Shown: positions 25,313 through 34,896 of the stretch, in pieces
Numbering within the stretch: the first letter of the stretch is position 1
How the letters are laid out: each line of letters begins with the position of its first letter
DNA from: Emcibacteraceae bacterium
GTDB lineage: Bacteria > Pseudomonadota > Alphaproteobacteria > Sphingomonadales > Emcibacteraceae
DNA: 64,000 bases
Assembly (NCBI GenBank): GCA_021774795.1
Contig: JAJFIR010000006.1
Coordinates: forward strand, 1 to 64,000
Reading direction: 5' to 3'
The notes under the pieces: generated by a model
Seen by the model: only the letters and a program-made list of their open reading frames with translations
The model's database searches: none
Told to the model about the DNA's origin: nothing
Translations under genes and position numbers: made by a program

Positions 25313-26830
25313 ATGATAGAAAAGTATTTAATGCTTTTTCTTTATCTTTCCATATTGGTTTTTTTAAGTTTTATCGCCTCCAAAAGAGTTAAGAATATAA
25401 AAGATTATGTTACCGGGAATAAAACTCTTGGATTTTGGGTTGCTGCATTTTCCGCGCAAGCAACGGGTGAAAGTGCTTGGCTTCTTTTAGGGCTAACAGG
25501 CGCGGGGGCCATTGCAGGGGTCAGCGCATACTGGGTAGTAGTCGGTGAAATGATTGGCGTTTATGTTGCGTGGTTTCTCATGGCTGAACGTTTTAAGAAA
25601 CTGACAGATCATTATGACAGTCTAACAATGACAGATTATTTAGTCAGTCGCTTTAAAGCTAAAACCCATTTATTAAGAGTGGTTGCCTCTGGAACATTAG
25701 CCGTTTTTATCTTGATATATATTAGTGCGCAAATCGACGCGACGGGTTCCGCTTTTGAAAGATTTCTCAATTGGGATTACCATACGGGAGCGGTAGTAGG
25801 GTTCATTATCGTTGTTTTTTACAGTGTGGTCGGTGGTTTCTTGGCCGTCGCATGGACGGATATGTTTCAGGGTGCCGTAATGGTAGGTAGCCTTTTTATT
25901 CTTCCGGTTGTGGCCTTTTTTATGCTTGGTGAAAGTGATCATCTTTACGAAGGGTTAAAGAATATTGACCCCAGCCTGATAAGTCTTTCCGGTACCGGAG
26001 GGTTAATGGGCATTGCAACTATACTTGGTATGATGCTGATAGGCCTCGGTTTTATGGGGTCGCCGCAGGTATTTGCCCGTTTCATTGCTGTTAAAAACCT
26101 TGGAGAAATCAAACGGGGAAGATGGGTCGCACTTGGTTTTACGTTTTTGGTGGATGCGTCTGCTGTCAGTATAGGGTTGCTTGGCAGATATTTGTTCACA
26201 GAGGTTGGTTCAGACCCCGCTGCTACATTGGGTAACGGCGCGCAAAATGTATTACCAACGCTTGTTGAGTATGTATTCCCTGTTTTAATTGTTGGACTTT
26301 ATGTGGCAGCAGTACTTTCTGCGATCATGTCAACAGTATCTTCATTGCTAATCGTCGCGGCAGGCTCCATCACACATGATATATATAGGAAAATTTATAA
26401 TGCGGATTTGGGCGGCATAAAATCAGCTAAACTGTCGCGAATTCTTACTGTAATATTTGCTGTCCTTGCATTGGCGATAGCACTAATAGTTTCATTTGTC
26501 TCACCGAGTAGAACTATTTTTTGGTTTGTAATATTTGGCTGGTCCGGTATTGCTGCAACATTTTGCCCGATGGTGATTATGTCGCTTTTTTGGCGCGGGT
26601 TTACTGCGAGAGGAGCCATATCTGCTATGATAGCTGGTTTTCTATCAATCCCAATATTTAGGTTTGTGATGCCCTTGGTACCAGAACTGGGCGATTATTT
26701 TGTGGCGCTGGAATCATTGCCACCCGCGTTTTTAATGTCCTTCATTGCCGGATATATTGTTAGTAAATTAAAGCCGGATAGTGAACTTTCAAAGACATAT
26801 CAAAGTGAAATTGAGGCCATAGAACAATAA
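25313..26830 (+). CDS. Sodium:solute symporter (SSS family, PutP-like)
   Basis: The 505-residue protein has about 13 membrane segments and SSS family motifs: IASKRVKNIKDYVTGNKTLG early, AFSAQATGESAWLLLGLTG at about 42-60 (the sodium and substrate helix), SVVGGFLAVAWTDMFQG near 165-180, GSPQVFARFIAVKN, and ADLGG... before the late helices. This layout is closest to proline/sodium symporters, so an amino-acid substrate is likely but not proven. It is transcribed divergently from the SLC13 gene and immediately precedes the PLP enzyme array, with 16 bases to the broken first copy. Confidence 0.9.
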   Translation: MIEKYLMLFLYLSILVFLSFIASKRVKNIKDYVTGNKTLGFWVAAFSAQATGESAWLLLGLTGAGAIAGVSAYWVVVGEMIGVYVAWFLMAERFKKLTDHYDSLTMTDYLVSRFKAKTHLLRVVASGTLAVFILIYISAQIDATGSAFERFLNWDYHTGAVVGFIIVVFYSVVGGFLAVAWTDMFQGAVMVGSLFILPVVAFFMLGESDHLYEGLKNIDPSLISLSGTGGLMGIATILGMMLIGLGFMGSPQVFARFIAVKNLGEIKRGRWVALGFTFLVDASAVSIGLLGRYLFTEVGSDPAATLGNGAQNVLPTLVEYVFPVLIVGLYVAAVLSAIMSTVSSLLIVAAGSITHDIYRKIYNADLGGIKSAKLSRILTVIFAVLALAIALIVSFVSPSRTIFWFVIFGWSGIAATFCPMVIMSLFWRGFTARGAISAMIAGFLSIPIFRFVMPLVPELGDYFVALESLPPAFLMSFIAGYIVSKLKPDSELSKTYQSEIEAIEQ

Positions 26831-26846
26831 CTATAATAGGTGACGT

Positions 26847-27650
26847 ATAGATAGGCGTCATTTTTTAAAGTCAATCGGGGCATTAGCCGCCACTTCGCTT
26901 GCGATGAAGACAACAGCCGTAAAAGCATTAGCAGCCGAAGATGCTTTTTGGGAAAACATCATTTCACAACATGATGTATCAAAAGATTATATTAATATGG
27001 ATGCTGGCCGCTGGGGAATTATGGCCAATCCGGCACTTGAAGAATTTATAAGGCGAACGCGCCATATCACGCAGAATAGTTCATATTATGCGCGAAATTT
27101 GAATATTTCGCCAGAACTGGGCGGACAATACAGGGAGGAAAACCAAATCATTCCCAAAGTTATCGCAGGTAGTTTAGGTGCTGATGAAGACGAGGTGGCC
27201 TTGACCCGAAATGCCACCGAAGCCTTGCAACATTTAATAAGCGGCTATAATAAAATTAATCCTGGTGACACCGTAATTTATTCGGATTTGGATTATGGCA
27301 GTATTTGTAGGGAAATGGATTATCTTGCAAAAAATAACGGCGGAAATGTCGTCACATTTAATATTTCGGAGCCGGCGACGTACGAGAACATAATTGATGC
27401 TTACGAGAGCGTACTGACGCCACAAGATGAACGCATGCATGCGGGGATTACATCTTTTAGGATAAAAGGGGCTACTAGTCGCGCGGTAAATGACACATTG
27501 TGTAACACTTTGCTAAGTAAATATAACATTAACACAAACCCGATAAGTGGTATAAATATGGGTTCTGTAGTTCGTATTGTTCCCGGGCTATATAATAACA
27601 TGGCTGATATGGATAAATTTAGTGCGGCACTAAAAGATATTCTGGGATAA
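26847..27650 (+). pseudogene. Broken Tat-exported class V PLP enzyme, copy 2
   Basis: The frame is open from 26847 and reads I-DRRHFLKSIGALAATSLA, the Tat signal of the paralogues, but the initiator is ATA where the others have ATG; AGGTGA sits 4 bases before it. The next ATG (26904) would remove the signal. Compared with the copy at 30437, residues about 182-341 are missing in frame: IDAYE is joined directly to a segment matching LTPSDERMHAG. That deletion takes out the cofactor aspartate and the Schiff-base lysine. The remainder aligns well, ending in a normal KDILG terminus. It cannot be an active PLP enzyme. Confidence 0.85.
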
Positions 27651-27769
27651 TTCTTGTGTGAAATGTTGCAAGTTTGAGTAAGGGTGGTACAGTATTACAT
27701 GATCACGCTGGCAAAAGCCAAGTAGCGTACAATAATATAAAAAAATAGCGAAAACCGGGAGGTTTATTC

Positions 27770-29047
27770 ATGGATAGACGTAAATTTTTACAATCAACTG
27801 CTGCACTGGCATCTGTTTCTATGGCAGGCAGCACTATTGCCGCAAATGCGCAAGCGATGATGGATAAAGATAGTGATGAATATTGGAAGACCATTATGGC
27901 ACAATATAAAGTCACAGACGAATTTATAAACTTGAACGCCGGGCATTGGGGCATTATGTCTGAACCCGTATTGGAAGCATTTGTGAAACACACTCGTTTC
28001 ATTAACGCCTATAGCTCATATTTCGTGGGACACGGCAGGGCCGCAATCCCAACGGCCAGAAATTACGGTCTTGAACGCGCGGAAGTTATCAGCATGCTTG
28101 CCGATAAACTAGGCGTAGGAGCCGATGAACTTGTTTTAACCAGGGGCGCGACTGAATCGCTGCAATTGTTAATCAGCGGATATAATAATATTGAACCGGG
28201 TGATACGGTACTTTTCGGTGACGCTGCATATTTCAGCATGGAAGCGGAAATGCGCCATCTTAAAGTTCATCGCGGCGCAAATGTAGTCGAATTAAAAGTT
28301 CCCGATCCGGCCTCTCATGATAACATAATTGCACTATTTGAGCAGGGTATTAAAGATCATCCAAAAACCAAGCTAATATTACTTACACATATGGCAAACC
28401 GCACAGGAGTAATTATTCCATTGAAAGAGATAACGGCAATGGCACGTTCGCACGGTGTGGATGTTATCGTTGATATGGCACATTCGTGGGGTCAAGCCGA
28501 TTTTGATTTCGCGGATCAAGGTGTCGATTTTGTTGGATTTAATCTTCATAAATGGATCGGTGCGCCACTCGGTGTTGGCCTTATGTATATAAAAAAAGAA
28601 CGCATGCTGGATATAGATACAAAAAGCAGCAAAGGTCCGCCGGGTAATGACGACATCAATAACCGTGCACAGACGGGTACGATGAATTTGGCGGCAGTTA
28701 TGGCAGTTAAAGACGCTTTAATTTTCCTTGATAAAATTGGAATAGAACATATTGACCGCCGATTTAAAGCGCTGCGTAATCAATGGACGAAAGAATTTCT
28801 TGATGATGACCGCGTTGATATCCTTAATCCGGAAGATGAAAGAATGCATGCAGGATTAACATCTTTCCGTATTAACGCGCACAAAGATCCGCGTGAACTG
28901 GGCAAAACTTTGCTGCGGGATTATGGAATTAATACCGCGCCTATTCCTGCGTTAAATGGTATTCGGGTTGCGCCGGGGCTTTATAGTTCTAAGGCCGACA
29001 TGGACGCGCTTGCAGTTGCGATTAAAGATATCGTGAATAAAATGTAA
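27770..29047 (+). CDS. Tat-exported class V PLP enzyme, copy 3
   Basis: The 425-residue protein has a Tat signal (DRRKFLQST, cleavage near ANAQA, residue 29). Catalytic features are LTRGATESLQ at 123-132 (cofactor phosphate), D235 in VDMAHSWGQ and K261 in FNLHKWIGAPLGVG. The C-terminal small domain includes DERMHAGLTSFRI and GIRVAPGLY, typical of the isopenicillin-N-epimerase-like branch. Its reaction is not deducible. It differs from copies 4 and 5 by having RGATES where they have RNISES or RNATES. A GGGAGG ribosome-binding site lies before the ATG. It is the first intact gene of the tandem array. Confidence 0.9.
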   Translation: MDRRKFLQSTAALASVSMAGSTIAANAQAMMDKDSDEYWKTIMAQYKVTDEFINLNAGHWGIMSEPVLEAFVKHTRFINAYSSYFVGHGRAAIPTARNYGLERAEVISMLADKLGVGADELVLTRGATESLQLLISGYNNIEPGDTVLFGDAAYFSMEAEMRHLKVHRGANVVELKVPDPASHDNIIALFEQGIKDHPKTKLILLTHMANRTGVIIPLKEITAMARSHGVDVIVDMAHSWGQADFDFADQGVDFVGFNLHKWIGAPLGVGLMYIKKERMLDIDTKSSKGPPGNDDINNRAQTGTMNLAAVMAVKDALIFLDKIGIEHIDRRFKALRNQWTKEFLDDDRVDILNPEDERMHAGLTSFRINAHKDPRELGKTLLRDYGINTAPIPALNGIRVAPGLYSSKADMDALAVAIKDIVNKM

Positions 29048-29125
29048 TTTATTTGATTGATCACGATCATAGTTGATCAGTCGAATTTGAAATTCTAAAT
29101 ATTTTCAAATGGGAAAATTTGAATT

Positions 29126-30418
29126 ATGAACAGACGTAAATTTTTACAATCGACGGCGGCTCTTGCCCCTTTCCCGGTAGTTGCGCAAACCGGTATAACC
29201 AAAGCACAGGTAGCCTTGGACAAAACAAGTGAGGCTTACTGGCAAACAATTATTGATCAATATGATGTTGCCGAAGGTTATAATAATTTAAACGCAGGTC
29301 ATTGGGGGCTTATGTCAATACCGGTAATGGACGCGTACCTAGAGAATACCCGCAAAGTAAATAGGGATTATTCTCTTTATGTCGGTAGCGGCAAAGCGGT
29401 TGATCCCGACAGGTTTGACAATTATTGGCAAGAAGCGGACGAAGTCATTGCGTTTCTGGCTAATAAGCTAAATGTCGGTGCGGACGAGCTTGTATTAACG
29501 CGAAATATTTCAGAATCGATGCAATTATTATTTGCCGGCTATAATAAATTAAGGCCGGGCGATAGCGTTGTCTTTACCGATACTGATTACGGAAGCATGC
29601 AGGCTGAGGTAAGGTATTTGGAAGAACGTCGTGGAGCCAACGTTATTTCAGTTAGCGTTCCGGATCCCGCGTCTTATCAAGGGTTTATCGATTTTTACGA
29701 AAAAGTGATCAAAGATAATCCGACTATAAAATTGATGTTGTTAACACATATGAGTTCACGGACAGGCGTCATTGCACCTGTAAAAGAGATTATAGCGATG
29801 GCAAAATCACATGGTGTTACCGTAATTTTAGATGTTGCCCATTCGTGGGGACAGTTTGATTTCGATTTCGGTGATTTTGGTGCCGATTTTGCGGGCTTTA
29901 ATCTTCACAAATGGATCGGTGCACCGCTTGGCCTTGGGCTAATGTATATTCGCAAAGACAGGATTTTGGATATTGATCCAAAAAGTGGAAAAGGCGGCAA
30001 AGGCAATACCGAAATTAAAAACCGTATACAAACAGGAACAGTAAATATGCCGGCAGTGATTACGGTTCCAAAAGCAATAGAATTTCAAGATAGCATTGGC
30101 ATAAAACATATCGGAAGACGGTTCAGAGACTTGCGTAATCAATGGGTTAATCAGATGATTGATGATGACCGTTTTGAAGCTTTAACGCCGCAAGATGAGC
30201 GTATGTATGCTGGCATAACATCATTCCGGTTTAGGGCGATAACTTCTGATGAGGATTACGGAAAATTACACCGCACATTGCTATCAAAATATAAAATTAA
30301 TGCCTCCCCTTACGGTGGTATGAGAAGAGGTGGTGCTATTCGGGTTAGCCCAGCGCTATATAGCTCAAAAGCAGATATGGACGCACTGGCATTAGCGTTA
30401 AAAGACATTTTAGGATAA
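29126..30418 (+). CDS. Tat-exported class V PLP enzyme, copy 4
   Basis: The 430-residue protein begins NRRKFLQST with a Tat-type hydrophobic stretch to about residue 27. Its key residues are in register with copy 3: LTRNISESMQ at 124-133, D236 in ILDVAHSWGQ, K262 in FNLHKWIGAPLGLG. Sequence conservation with copies 3 and 5 is high through the active site (THMSSRTGVIAPVKE) and weaker in residues 70-105, which lie where substrate access is expected in this fold. That pattern suggests similar chemistry on different substrates. It follows copy 3 by 78 bases and precedes copy 5 by 18. Confidence 0.9.
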   Translation: MNRRKFLQSTAALAPFPVVAQTGITKAQVALDKTSEAYWQTIIDQYDVAEGYNNLNAGHWGLMSIPVMDAYLENTRKVNRDYSLYVGSGKAVDPDRFDNYWQEADEVIAFLANKLNVGADELVLTRNISESMQLLFAGYNKLRPGDSVVFTDTDYGSMQAEVRYLEERRGANVISVSVPDPASYQGFIDFYEKVIKDNPTIKLMLLTHMSSRTGVIAPVKEIIAMAKSHGVTVILDVAHSWGQFDFDFGDFGADFAGFNLHKWIGAPLGLGLMYIRKDRILDIDPKSGKGGKGNTEIKNRIQTGTVNMPAVITVPKAIEFQDSIGIKHIGRRFRDLRNQWVNQMIDDDRFEALTPQDERMYAGITSFRFRAITSDEDYGKLHRTLLSKYKINASPYGGMRRGGAIRVSPALYSSKADMDALALALKDILG

Positions 30419-30436
30419 TTATAGGAAAAAATTATT

Positions 30437-31699
30437 ATGGATCGACGTCAATTTTTACAATCATCTGCGGCTCTTGCCACAATATCAATGGCGGGTATTC
30501 CCGTAATTGGGCAATCTCAGGAAATAAGAGATGCTCATGATGAAAATTTTTGGGATATTATAAGAGCACAATATGAAGTAACTGACGAAGTTACGAATTT
30601 GGAAGCTGGTTACTGGGGAATTATGTCGATACCGACGACACAAGCCTATATTCAACATACGCATTTTGTGAACCAATTTAATACTTATTATGTGCGCCGC
30701 CAGTATTTCAAAGATTATGATATTATTATTAAGCGGCTTGCTGAGAAGCTGGGTGTTGGTGATGATGAAATCGTATTGACGCGCAATGCCACTGAATCGT
30801 TAGTCAGCTTAATAAGCGGTTATAATAAATTAAGCGAAGGTGACACGGTGGTATATGCCGACACTGATTACGGAAGCATGCAGGCAGAAATTCGTTATCT
30901 CGAAAAATATCGTGGGGTCAAAACAGTAAAAATTGATATGCCGGAACCCGCTTCATATCAAGAAACCATTGACGCATACGTAAAAGGGCTTGATGAAAAC
31001 CCAAAATGCAAAATGATGTTGGTTACACACGTGAGTAACCGCACAGGATTAATCACTCCGGTGAAAGAAGTGACGGCAATGGCGCGCGCACGCGGTGTTG
31101 ATGTCATACTTGATGCGGCTCATTCGTGGGGTCAGTTTGATTTTGATTTTCAGGATCTCGGCGTTGATTTCTGCGGGTTTAATTTACATAAATGGATGGG
31201 TGTTCCACTTGGTGTTGGCATGCTCTATATCCGAAAAAACCGCATACTGGATATTGATCCTCTGCGAGGTGAAGCAGGACCGGACAACGATAACGTCAGA
31301 ACAAGAGTTCATACTGGAACTGTTAATTTCGCTTCTGTATTAAGTATACCGGCGGCTCTCGATTTTCAGGAAAATATAGGCATTAAGAATATCTCAGCAC
31401 GACTACGAAGTTTGCGAAACGAGTGGGTAGATGGACTTAAAGACAATAAAAATATAGAGATTTTAACGCCAAGTGACGAACGAATGCATGCAGGGATTAC
31501 ATCGTTTCGCATTAAGGGGAAAACAAGCGCGCAGGACAATGCTGACCTCATGAAACTATTGACGGACAAATATAAAATTTTCACAGTGGCTATTGGTGGA
31601 TTAGCCAATGGTGGTGCAATACGGGTTAGTCCGGCACTTTATAATTCAAGAGATGACGTTAGGAAATTAGTAGCAGCGCTAAATGATATAACGGGCTAA
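30437..31699 (+). CDS. Tat-exported class V PLP enzyme, copy 5
   Basis: The 420-residue protein carries the Tat signal DRRQFLQSS with a hydrophobic core to about residue 26. Cofactor residues are LTRNATESLV at 114-123, D226 in ILDAAHSWGQ and K252 in FNLHKWMGVPLGVG. An eleven-residue shortening near 85-100 relative to copy 4 again falls in the region around the substrate entrance. It precedes the M14 carboxypeptidase gene by 25 bases on the same strand, so the array and the peptidase are probably one transcript. AGGAAAA before the ATG is a modest ribosome-binding site. Confidence 0.9.
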   Translation: MDRRQFLQSSAALATISMAGIPVIGQSQEIRDAHDENFWDIIRAQYEVTDEVTNLEAGYWGIMSIPTTQAYIQHTHFVNQFNTYYVRRQYFKDYDIIIKRLAEKLGVGDDEIVLTRNATESLVSLISGYNKLSEGDTVVYADTDYGSMQAEIRYLEKYRGVKTVKIDMPEPASYQETIDAYVKGLDENPKCKMMLVTHVSNRTGLITPVKEVTAMARARGVDVILDAAHSWGQFDFDFQDLGVDFCGFNLHKWMGVPLGVGMLYIRKNRILDIDPLRGEAGPDNDNVRTRVHTGTVNFASVLSIPAALDFQENIGIKNISARLRSLRNEWVDGLKDNKNIEILTPSDERMHAGITSFRIKGKTSAQDNADLMKLLTDKYKIFTVAIGGLANGGAIRVSPALYNSRDDVRKLVAALNDITG

Positions 31700-31724
31700 C
31701 ATTAAATATATCTGAGGGGATTGA

Positions 31725-34301
31725 ATGATGAAATTTAGATTTTTGCGAACTGTATTATTGGTACTCGCGGTGACGTTGCCGACTGTGGCGATAGCTCAGG
31801 ATAACCAAATAACGACACCTGAAGAATTTTTTGGCTTCCAAATGGGCGAAGATCGGAAGCTCGCGAATTGGCATAAGCTGGTGGAGTATTATGAACTTGT
31901 TGGTAGTCAGAGTCCGCGTATGCAGGTGGTTGATATGGGCGAAACTGCAATGGGCAACCCATTTTTAGCCCTTTATATTTCGACCCCGGAAAATCTTGCC
32001 AACTTAAATCAAATCAAAGCCTATAATAATAAACTCACCGATCCACGTGGTATCGCGAAGGCAGAAATTGATGATGCCGTTGAAAATGGTAAGGCGATCG
32101 TCGTTCAATCGTTCGGTATTCATTCTAATGAAGTTGCTGCCCCGCAAACTGCGGCGGAACTGGTTTACGATATGTTGACGCGCGATGACGAAGACATGAT
32201 GCGTATATTAAATAACACATTGTCAATTTTAATGCCTGCCTTCAATCCGGATGGTCAAATCATGGTCGCCGACTGGTATAATAAAAATGTAGGTACGGAA
32301 TATGAAACGTCGCCACTGCCCTGGCTCTATCATAAATATATTGGCCATGATACAAACCGCGACGCATTCATGCGTAATATGCCATCATCACGTTACGGCG
32401 CAGATATAATTTTTACAGACTGGAAGCCGCAATCATATATCGACCATCATCAGATGGGTGCGTATAGTGCACGTCTTTATGTACCGCCATATTCAGAACC
32501 CATTCGCCCTGCGGGTGATCCATTGGTTTGGCGAGAAATGTCCTGGTATGGTGCACATATTGCACAAGATGAAGAAATTCATGGCAAGTCAGGTGTATTA
32601 AATGCATCCATGTATTCTGGCTGGGGGCATTTCGGCTTTCACTGGATTACACCGTTTCACAATATTGCCGGAATGTTAACAGAATCAGCTTCAACGCGTC
32701 TTGGAACACCAATATATATTCATCCAGATCAATTGACCGGGGCCAGATACGGTTTCCCGGAATATGAAGAACAAATTTCCTTTCCTAACCCGTGGAAAGG
32801 GGGATGGTGGCGTGTGCGCGACATTGTGGAACAACAGAAAATCGCCGCACTAGCTTTATTGGATATAAGCGCAAAAAACCGAAAAATGATTTTAAAAAAC
32901 TCATATATTAAAGCGTCGCGTCAAATTGAACGTGGCGCAAACGGGGAAACAAAAGCTTACATTATACCCGCCGATCAGCATGATAGCTTGACCAAAGATA
33001 AAATGATTAATGTTCTTCTCGGCCAGGGGATAGAGGTCCATAAAGCACCAAATGATTTTACACACGAAGATCATAATTATGCCGCAGGTTCATACGTCGT
33101 ATCAATGGAACAGCCGAAGCAGGGACTTGTACGTTGGCTTTTGGGACGGACTTTTTACCCGGATAACAGCTACACTCGGGAAAGAGACGGCTCACCCAAA
33201 CGGCCTTACGATATGTCGACGGATAATGTAGCAGAATATATGGGAGTTGACGTGACGCCTGTCGCGACAAAAGTAACGGCGCGGTTAAATGTTATCACTG
33301 ACAAGCAGTTAACCTGGGTTGGTAATGTTGTAACTAATTCCAATGGATATGTGGTTGACGGACGGCTAAACGATAGCTTCAGTGCCGTAAACTTGCTGTG
33401 GAATGCGAATATTGATGTGAAACGCATAGACAAAAATGGTGCCGGGTTACGCGCCGGGGACTTTATCGTCTCGGCCGATGTATCTGCGGAAATATTGAAT
33501 GATATTGCGAATTCTACCGGTGTTAGTTTTAACGCTCTTTCAGTGAGCGCGGACGATATTGGCCGACCTATTGAAAGGCTTCGCATCGGAATGTATAGAA
33601 GGTATCTTGCCGGAAATATGGATGAAGGCTGGACCAGGTTTTTGCTGGAAGAGTTTAAATTTCCTTTTGATCAGCTTTATGACAAAGATATTACCACTTC
33701 GAACTTGAATAAATACGATGTTGTGATCATACCAAATGACGGTATGGAGCGCCTAACCGGAAGCAATGAAGAGTATGCGGAGCAATTTCCGCCGGAATAT
33801 AGAAGCGGTCTCAAAGATGACGAGGCTGAGGCACTTGAAGAATTTGTTAAGAAAGGGGGTTCTCTCATTATGTTAGGTGACGCAGGCGAATTTGCCATAG
33901 ACAAATTCAATCTTCCCATCACTAACGCGGTTGAGGATTTGAGCACAAAAGAGTTCTGGGCCCCTGGTACGACGCTTCGTATGAAATTTAACAACCAAGA
34001 ACCTTTTGCGTACGGTATGCCGGATGTTGGAGTAGCGTTATTTCTTAGATCCAATGATGTCTATCAAGTTCGTAATAACACCAGAAATTATCGAGTTAGC
34101 CGAATTGCGTCTTATGTAGATCGTGATATCATGGAAAGTGGCTGGTTGCTGGGTGAAGACCATATCGCGAGTAAGGCCGTAGCTGTTTCTGTTCAGCACG
34201 GTAATGGAAAGGTAATTCTTACTGGCATAAGGCCCCAATTCAGGGCTCAAACACATGGGACTTTTAAATTGCTGTTTAATACTCTTGTGGACTTCGAATA
34301 A
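31725..34301 (+). CDS. Exported M14-family zinc carboxypeptidase with C-terminal extension
   Basis: The 858-residue protein has a signal peptide ending near VAIAQ (residue 25). The M14 peptidase domain (about 35-400) shows zinc ligands H133 and E136 in GIHSNEVAAP, the DTNRDAF motif at 209-215, the third histidine in SYIDHHQMG at 237-244 and the catalytic glutamate E320 in GMLTESAS. About 450 further residues form beta-rich and GATase/ThuA-like regions (YDVVIIPNDGMERL, LEEFVKKGGSLIMLGDAG). Such large secreted M14 proteins trim amino acids or modified peptides at the C-terminus. Location in the periplasm beside exported PLP enzymes suggests it supplies their substrates. Confidence 0.9.
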   Translation: MMKFRFLRTVLLVLAVTLPTVAIAQDNQITTPEEFFGFQMGEDRKLANWHKLVEYYELVGSQSPRMQVVDMGETAMGNPFLALYISTPENLANLNQIKAYNNKLTDPRGIAKAEIDDAVENGKAIVVQSFGIHSNEVAAPQTAAELVYDMLTRDDEDMMRILNNTLSILMPAFNPDGQIMVADWYNKNVGTEYETSPLPWLYHKYIGHDTNRDAFMRNMPSSRYGADIIFTDWKPQSYIDHHQMGAYSARLYVPPYSEPIRPAGDPLVWREMSWYGAHIAQDEEIHGKSGVLNASMYSGWGHFGFHWITPFHNIAGMLTESASTRLGTPIYIHPDQLTGARYGFPEYEEQISFPNPWKGGWWRVRDIVEQQKIAALALLDISAKNRKMILKNSYIKASRQIERGANGETKAYIIPADQHDSLTKDKMINVLLGQGIEVHKAPNDFTHEDHNYAAGSYVVSMEQPKQGLVRWLLGRTFYPDNSYTRERDGSPKRPYDMSTDNVAEYMGVDVTPVATKVTARLNVITDKQLTWVGNVVTNSNGYVVDGRLNDSFSAVNLLWNANIDVKRIDKNGAGLRAGDFIVSADVSAEILNDIANSTGVSFNALSVSADDIGRPIERLRIGMYRRYLAGNMDEGWTRFLLEEFKFPFDQLYDKDITTSNLNKYDVVIIPNDGMERLTGSNEEYAEQFPPEYRSGLKDDEAEALEEFVKKGGSLIMLGDAGEFAIDKFNLPITNAVEDLSTKEFWAPGTTLRMKFNNQEPFAYGMPDVGVALFLRSNDVYQVRNNTRNYRVSRIASYVDRDIMESGWLLGEDHIASKAVAVSVQHGNGKVILTGIRPQFRAQTHGTFKLLFNTLVDFE

Positions 34302-34305
34302 GAAT

Positions 34306-34896
34306 ATGCAAATGATGGAAAAATGCGGCATCGTGAATATAATGAATATATTATTGTCGTTTGGGTTTACGCTGCTGATTTGGGTGTCTTCCCTGATATC
34401 AATTCCAATTGAGCCCGTACCACTTACCTTCCAATCTGCTGCCGTATTTTTAACAGCCCTTTTGTTGCCAATGGGATATGCGGTATTTTCAGTGGGTTTA
34501 TATATTTTACTTGGAATATTGGGACTACCAGTATTTGCTAACGGCAATTCCGGCTTAGAGACTTTAATGGGTCCCACCGGAGGATTTATAGGTGGTTTTC
34601 TGCTTGTGACCATATTCATTGCCTTTTTTACCAGAGATGTCAGGCATAGGGCATTGAAGATAAAAAGAAATGTTTTATATTTTCAAGTTTTGTGGCACTG
34701 CATTTTGGGTACTATACTATTGCAACTTTGTGGCATTTTGTGGGGAAAATATACTACCGGGTTGTCCTGGGATCGGATAATCGATTTATGGGTGCAGCCT
34801 TTTTATATCAATATGGTTCTTAAGATCCTTATCACAGTGGTGATTTGTGTTCATGTGTGGAAAGAGACGGCAGGTCGAACCCGACTAGTCGGGTAA
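34306..34896 (+). CDS. bioY: BioY-type biotin transporter (ECF S component)
   Basis: The membrane protein of about 196 residues matches BioY: ISIPIEPVPLTFQSAAVFL near the start, LPMGYAVFSVGLYILLGILGLPVF, and GPTGGFIGGFLL, the family's signature. The C-terminal helices follow with WVQPFYINMVLKI. BioY binds biotin, alone or with the EcfAT module; no Ecf genes are in view. The ATG at 34306 is preferred, five bases after the peptidase stop; an in-frame ATG inside that gene would add 17 hydrophobic but unlikely residues. Its tail overlaps the convergent glycerate-kinase tail by 12 bases. Confidence 0.85.
   Translation: MQMMEKCGIVNIMNILLSFGFTLLIWVSSLISIPIEPVPLTFQSAAVFLTALLLPMGYAVFSVGLYILLGILGLPVFANGNSGLETLMGPTGGFIGGFLLVTIFIAFFTRDVRHRALKIKRNVLYFQVLWHCILGTILLQLCGILWGKYTTGLSWDRIIDLWVQPFYINMVLKILITVVICVHVWKETAGRTRLVG

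Noticed and set aside
33206-34054. Long minus-strand frames (126 and 125 codons) opposite the M14 peptidase
   Set aside because: Low-complexity Ser/Thr/Pro-rich products mirror the codon pattern of the plus-strand gene; they are shadows.
34038-34619. 193-codon minus-strand frame opposite the peptidase tail and bioY
   Set aside because: It is antisense to two well-identified genes, with proline/asparagine-rich composition and no motif.
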